Source: Undaria pinnatifida (lineage: Eukaryota > Sar > Phaeophyceae > Laminariales > Alariaceae). From it: DNA of 64,000 nucleotides. This document shows positions 10,475 to 22,699 of the stretch, piece after piece. The stretch is taken from NCBI GenBank assembly GCA_012845835.1, contig JABAKD010000025.1, forward strand, positions 2,701,153-2,765,152, in the 5' to 3' direction. The notes beneath the pieces are model-generated. The model was given only the letters and a program-made list of their open reading frames with translations. It was not told the DNA's origin and ran no database searches. The position numbers and the translations under genes were made by a program. The stretch's first letter is position 1, and each line of letters begins with the position of its first letter.

Positions 10475-13400
10475 TTATGCTGCGAGGTGGGTTTTGAAGA
10501 ACTTGACGAACATGTCGATGGCCTCGCCAGCCCTCGTCGCTTGCTCCGGGATGGACCAGTCTCCCCTGAAGAGAAATCAAGAACAAAAGGCATGCAGACA
10601 CGTTGCGACACTTGATGTTTGAAGCGGGAAGCCAGCAAAAGTACTCCGCTTGTAGAAACATTACGTATTCAGTATTTTTAGCAGGGTCAAAAAAACTCTA
10701 TAGCTTATGGAATTATAGTAGCATATCCTTCACAAGGTACGCAGCTTGCAAATCCGCGATTTAGACACAAAGTGGTCGAATCAAAGCCTGAAGCAGTTGT
10801 AATTCAATAAAAAAGACGTACAAGTCGCCTCACAAGCAAAAACAAGAAGGTCAAGAAAACGAAAAGCGAAGAGAACGAAACGTCAACATAACAAGCAAAG
10901 AAAACCAGAAAGTCAACTACAAAAAAAAAAGAAAACGAATATCAAGAACACGAAACTAAGAAAACGTGAAATTAGGAGAACAAGAAAAAAAAAATACTGA
11001 AGCAAAGAAAGCCAAGAGAACAACGAAAACGAAAACGAAGCAAAGGAAACAACATGATGATAAACGTGGCGAGGGGAATCATCAAGACAGTAAATCGGGA
11101 TATGGTTGGCGGAGAGTCATAGAAGAGATACTACTGCGTTAGGGGTATCGATTTATATCGGAAAGAAATCTACGCTACATTTTCGGAGGGCGAAAACAAC
11201 ACAACAACAATACGACAATGTGTCATTGTTTTTGCCCTCTCGACAATGTAGCGTAAATCCTTCATTAAAGAAAAAGCCAAGCGGACGTGAGTGATGCAAG
11301 GCCGAACACCCACCAACACCACCGTCGCTGTCGAAAGCACGCAAATCAGTTACGTTACCTGGCGGCGCAGAATCCGTGGTGCATGTCGTCGAAGCGCCGG
11401 TACTCGCACTTGTCGCCAAAGGGCTTCTTGTCCAAAACCTCTTTCAGGGGGATGTGGTCGGGGTCTTCTCCCGACGGCATGATCAGCATGGGCACAGTCA
11501 CCTAAGAAAGGAGAGAAACAGAAAATACGCGGTCTAAAAATTGGCGAAAAGAAAAGAAAACAAGTTGGCAAAGAACAGAAGATAGCTCGATGAAAAACGG
11601 TCTAAAAGGAAAATAGAACGGAGACTAACATCTACGAAGAGTAACACAATGTAAAACAACCATTAATAACTGTTGATTAAAAAGAAGAAAATAAAACGAG
11701 AAAACTAACGGCGACCGAGTATCAGGTACGTGACATCACCAACAGCGACAGCGATCGCTACGACTGTACAGTATCATTATGCCGCCTGTTGTCCCAAACG
11801 TAACAGGCACCTGAGTTTCAGTACGAGTTGTTCATGATGTTGTTCTCACATTAACCCACACAATCAAGTCCGTGGTCACTGGACAGGCTCCAGCCACTGA
11901 CTGATTCTACGATAGCCCCCCCCAACACCAGCGATTTTGTTCAACGAACGTTTCATGGTTGCTCGGCACAAGGAAGGATACTATTGAAAAAGGGAGTATC
12001 CATACATGTTCTTGTGTGCAAAGGTCTATCGATCGATGACGTCGGGGTGTCGAGAGACACCGTATTTCAGGGCATACGACCGGGAGCTGGTTTTGAAACT
12101 GGCGATTTCGTTAAAGAAAAGATGGGGGGGGCTGCCGTAGAACGATTCCACTCTGGAGTGGAAGAACACCGCAGGGGAAAAAAAAAAAAAAAACGTAGCA
12201 CGCGTATATATGTCATAGCTGAAGTAAGTCGTAGTTGTGCCAAAAGACATACAAGCGGAACCGGAAGTCAGCGTACGTACGCAACAGGTATGTTGATACC
12301 AGTATGTACTTATGCTATTATTAATAATGGTATTTTTTTAGGATCCGAACTTAACGCCTCTAGTACGGGTTGCTGACAGCTTCAATGAACGAAACACCAG
12401 GTAGGTACGTTTTGCTCAGATCTTGTCTCCCGCCATACCGGCTATATAGTATCAGCGCGCAGCATGACCATGTACCAAAATCGCCTGGGTAAAAGTGTCC
12501 TGTTGACCCTGGCAGTTTTCCGGGGAGTCATTGAACTATGCTATTATCTATCCTTGCAAAGATGAGTATCGACCACTCAACTGTTCGAACTCACAGCTGA
12601 CGCTCAAGAAAAAAAAAGGTAAAATATGCCTTTATTGATTCGCAACGGTCCTGGTATTAAATGAATACAACAGCAGCAGAATGGGGCGCGAATACAATAG
12701 TGACGATGTCGACGAACAATGACAAAGCGGGAAAAAAAATTAGCCAAAAATGAGATTAAAAAGATGCACCGACCAAAACGAGCACCCGAACCTCTATCAA
12801 AACTAACACGCAAAGACGAACAAAAAGTAAGGCGCAGTAGTAACATTGGAGATACACCAGAAGCAGTGAGCGATCTAGTCAGCGCTGGCAGCATAGCTCA
12901 ATGGTTACGGCGTATCTCTAATAGGTTACGTTGCGTTGGCCGCTATCGTCATGCTTCTTGAAAAAAAATAGTTGCAGCTGCACGCCGTTCTCCCAACCGG
13001 CAACTCGCCTTTTCCGCTAGCTCGGGGGTGAGCCTTGCCGGGTGGCAGCAAGCAGTCGCTTTGAGGCCACCATCAGCGCCGTGAGCGGCCGCTTTCATGG
13101 AGATCAACCCCCCCCAGCAGAACCCTGCCAGACCGAAAGTATCGGCTCCTTTCTGTTCCTTCATGTAAGCGACTGTGGCGGTGTACTTAGGAAGGATCGC
13201 TGTGTCCCAGTCTCCCGTTGAGCAGATCCACGCGTGCACTTCGCTCCTGGTGTTGGTGGCGGCGGCGGTGGTGGGTAGTGGAGGGGGTGGAGGTGGGGCG
13301 GTGGGGGGGGTGGTGTGGGGAGGCGGCGGCTAGCGGGAGGAGGAAGGGGAATGAGTGGGGGGGGTATCTCCCGACTTTGGGCCGTAATCATAGAGGACTG

Positions 13401-16400
13401 GTACCCCATTCTCGTTTACTACGGTCAATCAAACACACTACTTCGGAATACGAGTATAGTACTAACACTCAGTGGGAATGCAAAACCCTATACGTGAGCG
13501 CCAAACGTGAATGCAAGAACAACGGGGGCGGGGAGAGGGGGAGGGCTACACCAGCGACCACAGCTTGTTCAGAAGGCCGTTGAGTGTAACACCTTCCACG
13601 AGAGAATGCCACGACAAAAACAAAAGTATTGCAATGCTGTAGGAGGGACTACTACCATAGCGCCTTCCACGAGTAAAGCTGGAAATTAAGAGCTACGAGA
13701 AAAAAAAAAACTTACCGTGGTAGGGAACACTGCCATACGGTATGTTACCCTCATGTATTCTTTGTGTTTCCCCGAGCATCTTCGTGGAGTCGAAGTTTGG
13801 CCATCGCACAGTTGGCCGCTCGGGGAAGCTGGACAGCCCCCCCCCCGCAACCCTTCACCCCCCCCCTCACCCCCCCCGTGCGAAGAGGCTATCGGAATAG
13901 TACTGTCCTGGGTCACAGTGAGTGATCAATCAAGGAGTTCGACGAGAGAAAGGAGGCTTACATGTCTTTCGGGGGGAAGTTTTCCACGAGCCAATGCTTT
14001 CCCTCGCAGAAGTCAGGCATCACCACGTTAAAACCCGCAGCTGCAAACTTGTCGCAGACCTGCTCCGACCGGCACGCACCACACGACAAAAACCAGAGAG
14101 CACCAATTTAGGGAGTTCCCAACTATTTAAACCCGGCACCATACCTGTACATTCACGCAGTACTGCCGACTCTGTTTGTCTAGTATATATCATCATGCTT
14201 TCTATCCGTCCATGCGCATCATAATAATCTTCAACGCCCAGCACTCACAATATCCCCACAAAGAACAAAAGCAAAGGAGCTCAAACCAGAAAACGTAAGA
14301 TGCGCTTCCGCACCTGCTTCCGGCTCAGCACCAATCTGCTCCGGCTTGCTCAAAGTTGTAGGTAGGATAGGAGGTTGGACAACCTTTTACCACTGTTAAT
14401 ACCCCAAAGAACAAACAAATAATCCAATACCTTTACAACCTGCTGCCATTGCCCCCCCATCCCTTTCTTTACTCCATCCCGGCATAGTAGGGATCCGAGG
14501 GTCTATGGTCATACGACTACGGCTACGCATGAAACGAGCACACGCCCCCCCCCCCCTTGTTACAGTGCCTTGGTACATGGTATAATATTGTTGCTTGCTG
14601 TTCGACAATGTGCAGAATAAGTTTCAGCGTTGATTACTCATGAATCTAAAGAAGTATACCTCGGAAACAGAACAAAACATATGCACAAAGTATAAATTGA
14701 TAGTTGTTGACTTGCCTGCTTGGCCTGGGTGCTGAAGCCGAAAATGTCGTACACAACCACCAAGCACTTTGGACCAGAACCTGAGGCCACCCCCGCCAAA
14801 TAAAACAACGCAAACATTTGTTGCTGGTCAGACATAGCAGTCCGGCATACCTATAACAATATTATAGTTAAGTTTGTTATTTGACAGTGTGCAGCATGGG
14901 GTTCAACATCGATAACTCACAAACGTCTCCCGAAGGGAAACCAAATGCAATAAAACGTGAAGAAAACCTCTGCACGTAGTCCATCACAACTTTATTCTGT
15001 ACCTATTCGCGGCATAGATCTACGCCACTCTACTGCTTTTGCTCCGCCGTTTTCTGTCATTACAGTATTACATTACATAATATATATATCACATTATTAT
15101 TTTGTGCCATCGGACAATGATGTGCAGCATGAGCTTCAACATCGATCACATTCCCAGGAAAAAGAAAAACAAGCATGGCATTGTCGTGGTAACCCGAGGA
15201 CCAACGCCCGAACGAGTACGGTGGGCCATAACTGGACCAAGTCCGGCGGAAGGCCTTTTTTAACGTTTCAAATACGCCAGCTGTGCGTTCGATCAATTTA
15301 GGGGTCAACCTGCGTGATGCAACGGTCTCGCGTTGATGCTCTTTGAAGATAAATTAATTTAGACCAGGCCTGTTTTCTCATGACCGGGGGTGTTGTGACT
15401 GGATGAGCTGCGCAAGTCCCACACTACCCAGAGGGATGACTTTCCGGGTGGCTATCTCCACCACACCTGATCGCCCGGGACCAAATCGGGTCGACATACT
15501 CAATCGTCCGTATACAACGGCAGCTGCTAGTAGCTTGCGCTGCTGGGGTAGTGACGGTGACCGCCGGTAAGGACAGCTCGCGCTGTCGATGCCACGGGAA
15601 CTGAAGGACACGCCAGCTAGCGCTGGATTGCGAATACAATTGAGTTATGTTGACACAAGACATGTTTGAAAATACGTGGAAGTGTGATGAGCCTAAGGTT
15701 TAGTTTCCCCATCCGATGGAGGATGAAAAAAAAAGAAAAGAAAGTAGTACGAGTACTTCGAAGTATAGCACCTAGCTGTAGTATTCTTGTGCGCGTAGCA
15801 TAGTACGAAGTATTCAATTAGTAGCATAGGGTAGCATATAGTAGCATTTCACTGTAGTAGCGCGTATTAATACCAATAGTATTGTTTACCAGCTATTAAT
15901 TTAAGTTAGTACAAGGTTACCCTTCGGGGTGGGTACCTTGATATCCCGGGGCCATCGCAAGTCGAAAAGGGGGAACACAGGCGTTCCAATGATACGTATG
16001 AACTACTGTTTTTCTGCTGCATGCTTTGTGTATCTGGTATGGAGTCCGACGATGTGGGTTCGATCGTTGCATTGGACGAGATTTTTTTGTCGTGGTTCGA
16101 TCTCCTGCCGTGCACTAATCATTCCCACACACATCGTCATTACTGCCACAAAAGCAAGAGCTTTAAAGACAGCGGCCGTTATACTGTTGCTGCTGTGCTG
16201 CTACTGTATGCTATGGCTGCGGGGATGAGCGCAATCAATCGTTCTTGTCAATCGTTAGTGTGCCTATGACAACACACACTCCACTCACACATACCTTGTA
16301 CATACAGAGGCGCACAAACATACACATACACACAGAAGCACCGTCTGTGGCTGTCACAAAGGAGAGAGCTTACAGTACACCTACTGTTGAACTGTGACTG

Positions 16401-17337
16401 CCACAAGGACAGAGCCTGGGGGACCACGTGTGATGCAGTAGCACAACAGCAGCAGGACGATAAGATATATAAACGTTTGTTTTTCTATGTGCCCTGCACG
16501 GTTCGGCGACACGAGGCAGGCGGCAGTATGGGCCTTGCTCTGTGAAGCTTGCGGTGACTAATTCCCAGATCCAGCGCGGGTAGCACAACAATAACGCGAG
16601 AAATAGTAGCTAGGTGCCCGTCTCCCAGGTAGACGGAAAGAGGCAGCTTGGTCAGGCGAGATGTGTTACGTGTTCAGTGCGAGGTGTACACCTGGAGTCA
16701 CAGGGCTAGCTGCAACATATACGTATAGTAAGGTGTTCAAGAGGTGTGCTGCTGCTGTTGCTGCTGCTGGCTGTATGTAGCTACGTCGTAGCAGACGGCG
16801 GAGAGGGAAAAAAAAAGATATTGCTATTGTACAGCGGGCAGGAGAGCGGAGCTTTTAAGAAAGTGTGAAAGCGGAGTGGGCTACTGAAAAATAAAACAAA
16901 TATGGGGTTTTCCATGCACCTACTCGGCTCAGCGAGGCGGAACGCAACCCCTTGACAAAAGAGCCAGCTCAGCGACGTTGAATGCTCAAAGCATGCGCCA
17001 CGGAGCTCGGCCGGATCTAGACATACATCGTAATGTACACTATCGCCCCCTTCCTTGCCCCGCAGCCAAAGGCGCGAGACAAAAAACCCAGCCGCCAGAG
17101 AATAGCATGCCAAGAAAAAAAGGTGCACATTTTACATACTTCGAAGTACGCATATTTTGATAGTGTCAGTATTAATAGTTTCATTATAGGAGTACTATTA
17201 TTAATAGGACTATATCGTAGTAGGTGTGTACAAAACAGAATATTAGTGGTAGTTGTACTGACCGATGAAGTAGGCGTCGAGATCGCCGATCTTGGAGACG
17301 GCGCCTTTGGGAGTGTAGTCGCATTCGACGGGAGGAC
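10475..17337 (-). CDS. Dienelactone-hydrolase-family protein (six exons, 5' end missing)
   Basis: Exons on the minus strand, in transcript order, are 17337-17263, 14780-14716, 14059-13962, 13246-13009, 11501-11359 and 10565-10475 (TAA stop). All junction phases agree. The product (about 236 residues seen) is a DLH-type alpha/beta hydrolase. It opens with PPVECDYTPKG, has a VVVYDIFGF strand-turn, GFNVVMPDFCEGK, the nucleophile motif GFCWGG (Cys), the acid in SGEDPDHIP and the histidine in DDMHHGF. That is the Cys-Asp-His triad of the family, at normal spacing. It ends FVKFFKTHLAA. Such enzymes hydrolyse small esters or lactones and are usually cytosolic; the substrate is unknown. A short first exon carrying the ATG and ending one base into a codon must lie upstream of 17337, but I did not find it. 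Introns 2 (14715-14060) and 4 (13008-11502) use GC donors (CAG|GCAAGT and AAG|GCGAGT). The first large intron contains a retroposon copy. Confidence 0.88.
10830..11060. repeat. Purine-rich AAGAAAACGAAA low-complexity tract
   Basis: This A-rich, purine-biased tract is built of AAGAAAACG, AAGCGAAG and similar words. It lies within the last intron of the hydrolase gene (polypyrimidine on the coding strand). It has no coding potential. Confidence 0.7.
11171..11255. repeat. 85-nt inverted repeat (hairpin) inside a hydrolase intron
   Basis: The left arm TACGCTACATTTTCG.GAGGGC pairs with the right arm whose complement reads TACGCTACATTGTCGAGAGGGC. About 30 bp pair with two or three mismatches and one bulge, around a loop of about 20 nt. 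It could be a tiny foldback element or an intronic hairpin RNA precursor; the sequence alone does not say which. Confidence 0.6.
11840..12250. repeat. Partial copies of the (AAC)n-tailed short repeat family
   Basis: Positions about 11847-11900 read TCACATTAACCCACACAATCAAGTCCGTGGTCAC...GACAGGCTCCAG, which matches the core of the copies at 50930-51000 and, inverted, at 59120-59190. Positions about 12145-12235 (CACTCTGGAGTGGAAGAACACC...CGCGTATATATGTCATAGCTG) resemble the other half of the 50970-51090 copy. This looks like one element split by about 240 bp of other DNA. Confidence 0.5.
12888..12950 (+). other. tRNA-like fragment (box A only)
   Basis: GGCAGCATAGCTCAATGGTTACGGCG resembles the 5' half of a tRNA with an A-box (TAGCTCAATGGTTA). 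No convincing B-box (GGTTCGANNCC) or closing acceptor stem follows, so this is at best a fragment or a SINE head, not a working tRNA gene. Confidence 0.25.
15196..15740 (+). mobile_element. Longer diverged retroposon 3' end with A-rich tail
   Basis: The sequence from GAGGACCAACGCCCGAA through GGCGGAAGGC, GCAAGTCCCACACTACCC, TTCCGGGTGGCTATCTCCACC, GTATACAACGGCAGC and GCCAGCTAGCG to an A-rich end matches 47296-47730 collinearly. About 115 bp at 15258-15375 have no counterpart and are probably an insertion. It lies in the first visible intron of the hydrolase gene, antisense to it. Confidence 0.8.
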
Positions 17338-18890
17338 CTGCAAACAAAACGGAAAACACAACGAAAGGAAACGAACGGAGGGCAAACGGTGGAATGAAAA
17401 CGTTCAAAGAAAGGGTGTGCAACTGCTGTAGTATCGACCGCTCAATGGGTCAAGGTCACAGCTGACGTGTTTTAAATAGGTGTACAAAGTTAGGGCCGTC
17501 CCTTACGTGATACCTACAGCACTTACTTCTCTTGCTGCTGCAGTGCAGTCGTGATCTAGCGGCAGTGCGGTACACTTTAGTGTGGTGAATAAGGCTTGTC
17601 ACGAACTCGTGCTGAAAAGCACCGCGCTATCCAGGGTCCAGGGAGTGTGCAGGGTCTACCTTTGGGGCGGGTATTGTCATCTGGCAAGGCACCGCGCTAT
17701 TGAAGGACCATAACTCCTTGCTCGTGTCTCAATTAACATGCATTTTGAAGAAAGCACAATAAAACAACCATCAATCAATCAATAAATCAATCAACCATTC
17801 AATCAGCCCAGGTAGACTACAAGTCAACGAGCTCAAGTCAACAGCAGTTCATGGTCACTCGCTGGACGTTCTTTAGCCGTTCGACCACGAGAAGAGCACC
17901 CCAGCGATAATCACACGCACCAGCAAACGTTTATCAGATGTGAACGTAAACTTATTAGCGATGTATGTATGGCTGGACTGCTTGTGCCGACCCCCAGCCC
18001 CCCAAAGGGTTGGGGTTAGGGTAAGGGTTAGATCTGGGTCGGGTTTGTCTGGGCACCATATACGTCGTCTCGTGCCGACCTACACATGGGGAGCCGCCAT
18101 ACATACATCGATAACGACTTTACGACCAAATGTGACAAACCTTTCATGTGGAAGTATACGGTACACTGGGAATTGCAAGAAGAGCACCACCACCACAGAT
18201 ACAGAGTACGTATGCTATGAAGCAGGGTTAGGGTTAGGTCAGTCATATATATGATACTCGTTTTCTGACGATCACATCATCCATACCGCTGTCGTAATGT
18301 CACAGCAGTATTGCCATGAAAAGGCGCACGCGAATCAATTACACTTTCCTGCTTCGAGTGTTGTAATATTTAGCCAGAAAGGCGACTGGCGTGCGAAGCG
18401 AGCCTAATTTCAACACCACATACATGTAGACCAGGGCGTAAAATAGGCGTCCGTCCCGGAGGCCGTGGTGCGGTCCCCCGCAGGAGTCCCCGGAGAGTCG
18501 CCGGAGGGCCGCCGGAGGGCGTTTTTTCTTACCATATATGCGTCGACATACTCAAAATGTGCCTCTAAGACGAAATCAACCGAATCAACACAAAAAAAGC
18601 CCCCAAAAAAAACGCCTGCGGCGAAACAGATGAAAAAAAAAATCACCTGCACAGCGAAACTGTCCCAATTTTTTGTTTGAGCCTGCCGCGAAAAAGGACC
18701 CGCACAATGTTCTTAGCCTACGGCGACAAAAGGTGCGGCACAGGAACCTTCGGCACGTGGTGAAGAAAACGTGATTTACGGCGAAAAGGTGCGCCAGCGC
18801 AACATTTTACCACCTTTTTACGCCCTCACGTAGACCACTTCATCCTTCGGGCCATGGTCTTGAGATCGATTTTAATAAGCATACAAGAGC
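17338..18890. other. No recognised gene; short telomere-like runs and an ATCA repeat
   Basis: The missing first exon of the hydrolase gene may be here or further upstream. Positions 17765-17800 are a CAATCAAT simple repeat. Positions 18008-18032 (GGGGTTAGGGTAAGGGTTAG) and 18224-18237 (AGGGTTAGGGTTAGG) are short TTAGGG-like runs. I see no conserved protein segment on either strand. Confidence 0.5.
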
Positions 18891-19040
18891 TCCGCATGGG
18901 TGCCGGCGACTTCGGGTAGGGCAGTGTAGCACCTTGAATTGTTCGATTCCATATTCGATAGAGTGAAAAAAAGTTGCTTCACATGTAAACATAGTCTACG
19001 CGTACAGCATTAAAGGTAACGCCAAGAGTTCGATGTAGCC
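18885..19040 (+). repeat. Half copy of the palindrome-cored repeat family
   Basis: GCTCCGCATGGGTGCCGGC, GGGTAGGGCAG, GATTCCATATTCGATAGAGTG, TAGTCTACGCG and CGCCAAGAGTTCGATGTAG follow the same order as at 25871-26030. Only one half of the central palindrome is present (the sequence goes to GACTTCGGG). The continuation of the family (AACAATGGACTACTTGC...GGCCATGAAGAGACG) resumes at about 19590-19715, after roughly 550 bp of unrelated DNA. Confidence 0.6.
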
Positions 19041-19049
19041 TGAGGTCAT

Positions 19050-21450
19050 TGTTTACGGTACCCCGATCCAGGTCACAGACGTTCCTGACATTCGTTTCGC
19101 GGCCTAAAGATCAAGATGCCGACGTAAGATTTCCCAACAGTGTGTATGGTAAAAACGAGTCTAGATGCAGAAGCTAACGGCAATGTTCAATATATTCGTT
19201 GGCATTTTCAGAGGGGTGGTTGTACGATTTCGCAAAGCCGAAACGCACACAAACGCGCCGCAGCGCCACAACACGCTACAGACCGCGGCGATCGGGGTGC
19301 GCGAGGGCCAAGCGGCAGCTGCTCGGCAAATGGCCCAGGGGCCTGCCGCATCTTCGCGAATTACTGCTGTTCTGTGTGTGTGCGCGCGGGGGCAAATTTG
19401 CGGCCTGGCCTCGAGACAACATCTGGAGAAAAAATACCTTTACACCCCTTTTCGGTGTATTTTCTGATCTTGGAAATGGTCACAACCAACATTCGTCTCC
19501 GCATGCAGTGTACACAGATCTTACTGTAGGCCAATCTTGTGTAGATCAGGATCTATCTATGGCCTACATCGGGGTACCATAAACAATGGCCCAACAATGG
19601 ACTACTTGCTGTTCTTAGTTAAATAAATCCGATTCCGAGCTTCATCAGATTTCGATCGGATAAATCCGGGCACACGCCGACTAACCCTTTAATCCGGCCA
19701 TGAAGAGACGTGTTGAGTGCGTTTCTCATTATGTTTTGACTGATCAAGCATTTGGGGCCAGCAAGGTGACTGACCGTGTCTTCTTCATGTTCTCTTCGTA
19801 GCCACAAAGCAAGGAAGACAACTCGCCAATAGGAGGGGGAGTGTGGAGAGGCAAAGGCAAAAACACACAGAGCTACGAAAGAAGAAGAACAACAGTACGC
19901 GTTCGATACCACCTATCTCTCTTTGCTGTTTGATTATCAGGATGAACACTGGGTTGGGTAGAAAGAACCGACAGCACACAACACACCCGGCACAGCAAGT
20001 GCTGCGCAGCAGATGAAGCTGCCAGTGTTTGCGTATACTCGTGTACTACGTGCTCGTGCTCGTACAAAACGCTCCAGCTCAGCAGGATGAATCTATACTG
20101 CTGTACGTAGCTAGTTGTTGGTGTAGCTTGTCTGAAAAACTGTTCTCGTATTCGTATGTATCAACAGCAGCAGCACGAGCAGCCCCCCCCAAAAAATCGC
20201 AATTCAAAAGATACACGTATCGTGCACTCGTGGACAGGTATGTAGACTACTGGGAAGAGAGAATTGGATGGTTGATTGCTACCACAGCAAGTCAAACTGT
20301 GCCCGAGCGTGATCAGGCACTCTACAATAATAAGTTAGTGGCACGCATACACCAGGAAACGCTGGCTGTGTTGGGGAACTGCCTATACTACGTACATGCC
20401 AGGGTCAGCGGTTGTAGGAGGCGATGGTGCAGCGACAACACAGCAGTAAGTAGTAGAATGAACACAAGGCGAACGCTTTCTATATGTATGCTGAATACGT
20501 TGAATATTTGTTATAAATTTTGTTTTGTGACAAAATGTGATTCCTATCATACCACTGCAATTATTTTAAACAGTTGCTCCTTTTTGTATGTGCGCACTAC
20601 AACACCCCCTGTCAACTATAATACAATCTGAGTCTTTGGGATACAGCCAGATGCCAATATCGTTTTTTGTCCCCCTGCAACCTGCTCTTTTTTGGGAGCG
20701 ACAAATGATATGAGGACGCTTGACAACCCGCACGCGTTCACGGTTCACGGGGTGCGAGGCACGAAGGGCGAGGGGCGTTCAAGTCGATCCTCTCGCCACA
20801 GCAACACCGTGAAATGTAGAGTGCACCTACGGTAAACACTCACTCAGGGATGAACCGGGAAGCAACATGGACAGCGACTCTTCGGAGCAGCAATGCAAAG
20901 GCTGACAAAATGGGATTTCTACCACCACTGCATATATTTCAAAAAGCTGCCCGTTTGTATTTGCGCATTACCACTTCCCATGCCAAGATTCAAATAAATG
21001 CTCGAGCATGCCACCCAAAATCCAAGATCGTTACCTATTTCTCGCTTGTCTCTCTCGGCCCCCGCACGCGTTCAAGGCGAGGTAAGCAGGGGGAGCGAAG
21101 GGCGAGGAGCGTTGAAGCCGATCCTCGAAGAGAGCGCTCGAAGAAAAAAAAAAACTCGAGATATTGAAGTGTCGAGATTCCGATACTGAGGCCGACACGG
21201 CGAAGAGATATTTGTGACGCATGGCCTAGGATTTGTCATACATTGTTTTATATATATATATATCTATTGCGTCGTCAGAAGAAGCAGAAACCTTGTTTGC
21301 ATCGTTAGTAGCGATCGACGTTGAAGCTCATACATGCTGCGGAATGCTGAGCGGAAAACACGATAGTCACTAAAACTGAATTACATCGCACGGCTTCCTT
21401 CGTTGAAGCATGCGCGTATCATAGAGCCGTTATAAACCAGCCATTTGAAT
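19050..21450. other. No recognised gene; diverged direct duplication at 20500-21140
   Basis: Segments at about 20530-20800 and 20905-21140 share ACCACTGCA, GCTCC/GCCCG TTTGTAT(G/T)TGCGCA, CGCACGCGTTCA, GCGAAGGGCGAGG(G/A)GCGTT and CGATCCTC in order. This suggests an old direct duplication with a period of about 340-370 bp. The remaining open frames are short and unrecognised. Confidence 0.45.
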
Positions 21451-21454
21451 TGCT

Positions 21455-22505
21455 TAGGGTTGGTCTTAACGATACAGCACTTCAGTTTTTATGAAATTCG
21501 GCATATTACTGAAGTCTGCGAAGGTTGAATCTTCACGAGTACAAGCCTCAATTGGCTCGCAAAACAACCGTCCACCCGGCACAGAACCGTCACTGTACAG
21601 CACCAACGCTCGCGGAAGAAACCAACGCCGTTCTCCCACTGGAGTTGGCATTACTCGTAGGCAGGTGTTGGTGCCTTGGGGAGTCACCAACTCGTCGCGC
21701 TACGACGCCCAACGTGACAAAAGTCTCAGCTACTACTGCTGTCAGCGAGCTCGTTCGGTCGGCCGCCTCGGTGTGCGGTCATTGTCAATTCGACGACGAG
21801 AGCTCAGAAGCTCACTGCGCCTTCTGCGATCAGCCATGACCTGCCAATGACCTTGGGAACGACCCTGCTCAGTCTCGTGCGCTCGCGAGTGGTGGCACAC
21901 CTCGAGCGGTGCGGCTGCCCGATCCTCTACACCCTTGTACCTAAATTTTACTGGTAGTTTTTTTCCTGAAAAACTGAAAAACCTGGAGGCAAGTTTTTCT
22001 GGGGATGACATTTTTAGTATTTCCACGTGATTTTTCTCGAAAATTATGTCGGAAAAACCGAAACTTTCGGTAAAAAGTTGAATTTCACCCGCGCGGACAA
22101 ACTGGCCTGAAGCTTTTCAGTTTTTAGGGGAAATACTAAATGTTAGCTAGCTCGCTGACGGCAATAACATAGCTGAGACTTTTGTCACGTTGGGCGTTGT
22201 AGCGCGACGAGTTGGTGATCGATTTCACTCCCCAAGGCACCGACACGTGCCCACGAGTAAGGCTGACTCCAGTGGGACAACGACGCGGGTATCTTCCGCG
22301 AGCGTTGCTGCTGTAGTGACGGTTCTGGGCCGGGTTCTGTGCCGGGTGGACGAGTGTTTTGCGAGCCAACTGAGGCTCGTGCTCGTGAAGATTCAACCTT
22401 CGCAGATTTCGGTAAACTGCCGAAATTTCATCAAAAACTGACGTGCTGTACGTATCGTTGGGACCGACCCTTAGGACCGACCCTTCCTTACAGACAATTG
22501 ATTTT
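21455..22505. mobile_element. Foldback element with about 300-bp inverted arms
   Basis: The left arm (about 21455-21760) and the complement of the right arm (about 22140-22505) share TCTGCGAAGGTTGAATCTTC, TTGGCTCGCAAAAC, CGTCCACCCGGCACAGAAC, AACGCTCGCGGAAGA, GGTGCCTTGGGGAGT and CAACGTGACAAAAGTCTCAG, with a few small insertions and deletions. The arms read as open peptide-coding stretches in both orientations, but no family is recognisable. The middle (21760-22140) has several GGAAAAACTGAAA-type segments. It resembles a non-autonomous TIR or foldback transposon. Confidence 0.75.
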
Positions 22506-22699
22506 GGTCGATGCTTCGAAGTTCTTGGGAGGGGGGACTGGGCCCTAGTGATCGGAGGCGGCACAAGGGTGACAGGGTAGTAGTAGCAAGCAGCAGCAGT
22601 AAATATTAATATTAATAGTAGCCGTATACTGTAGTTTATGTGGGGGTGACGGAGGGGACAAAGTATACGGTGGATCCATAGTACGAGTAGCAGTATATA

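Noticed and set aside
12949-12960. Minus-strand extension of the hydrolase exon past 13009 (CRLGERRAAATIFFQEA)
   Set aside because: Family alignment requires the strand that starts VTVPMLIMP right after LAEK, so the read-through sequence is intronic and the exon ends at a GC donor.
17338-17385. MPSVRFLSLCFPFCLQ as the first exon of the hydrolase gene
   Set aside because: The ATG frame does not join the phase of the exon at 17337, and the segment is a typical polypyrimidine tract leading to the acceptor TTTGCAG.
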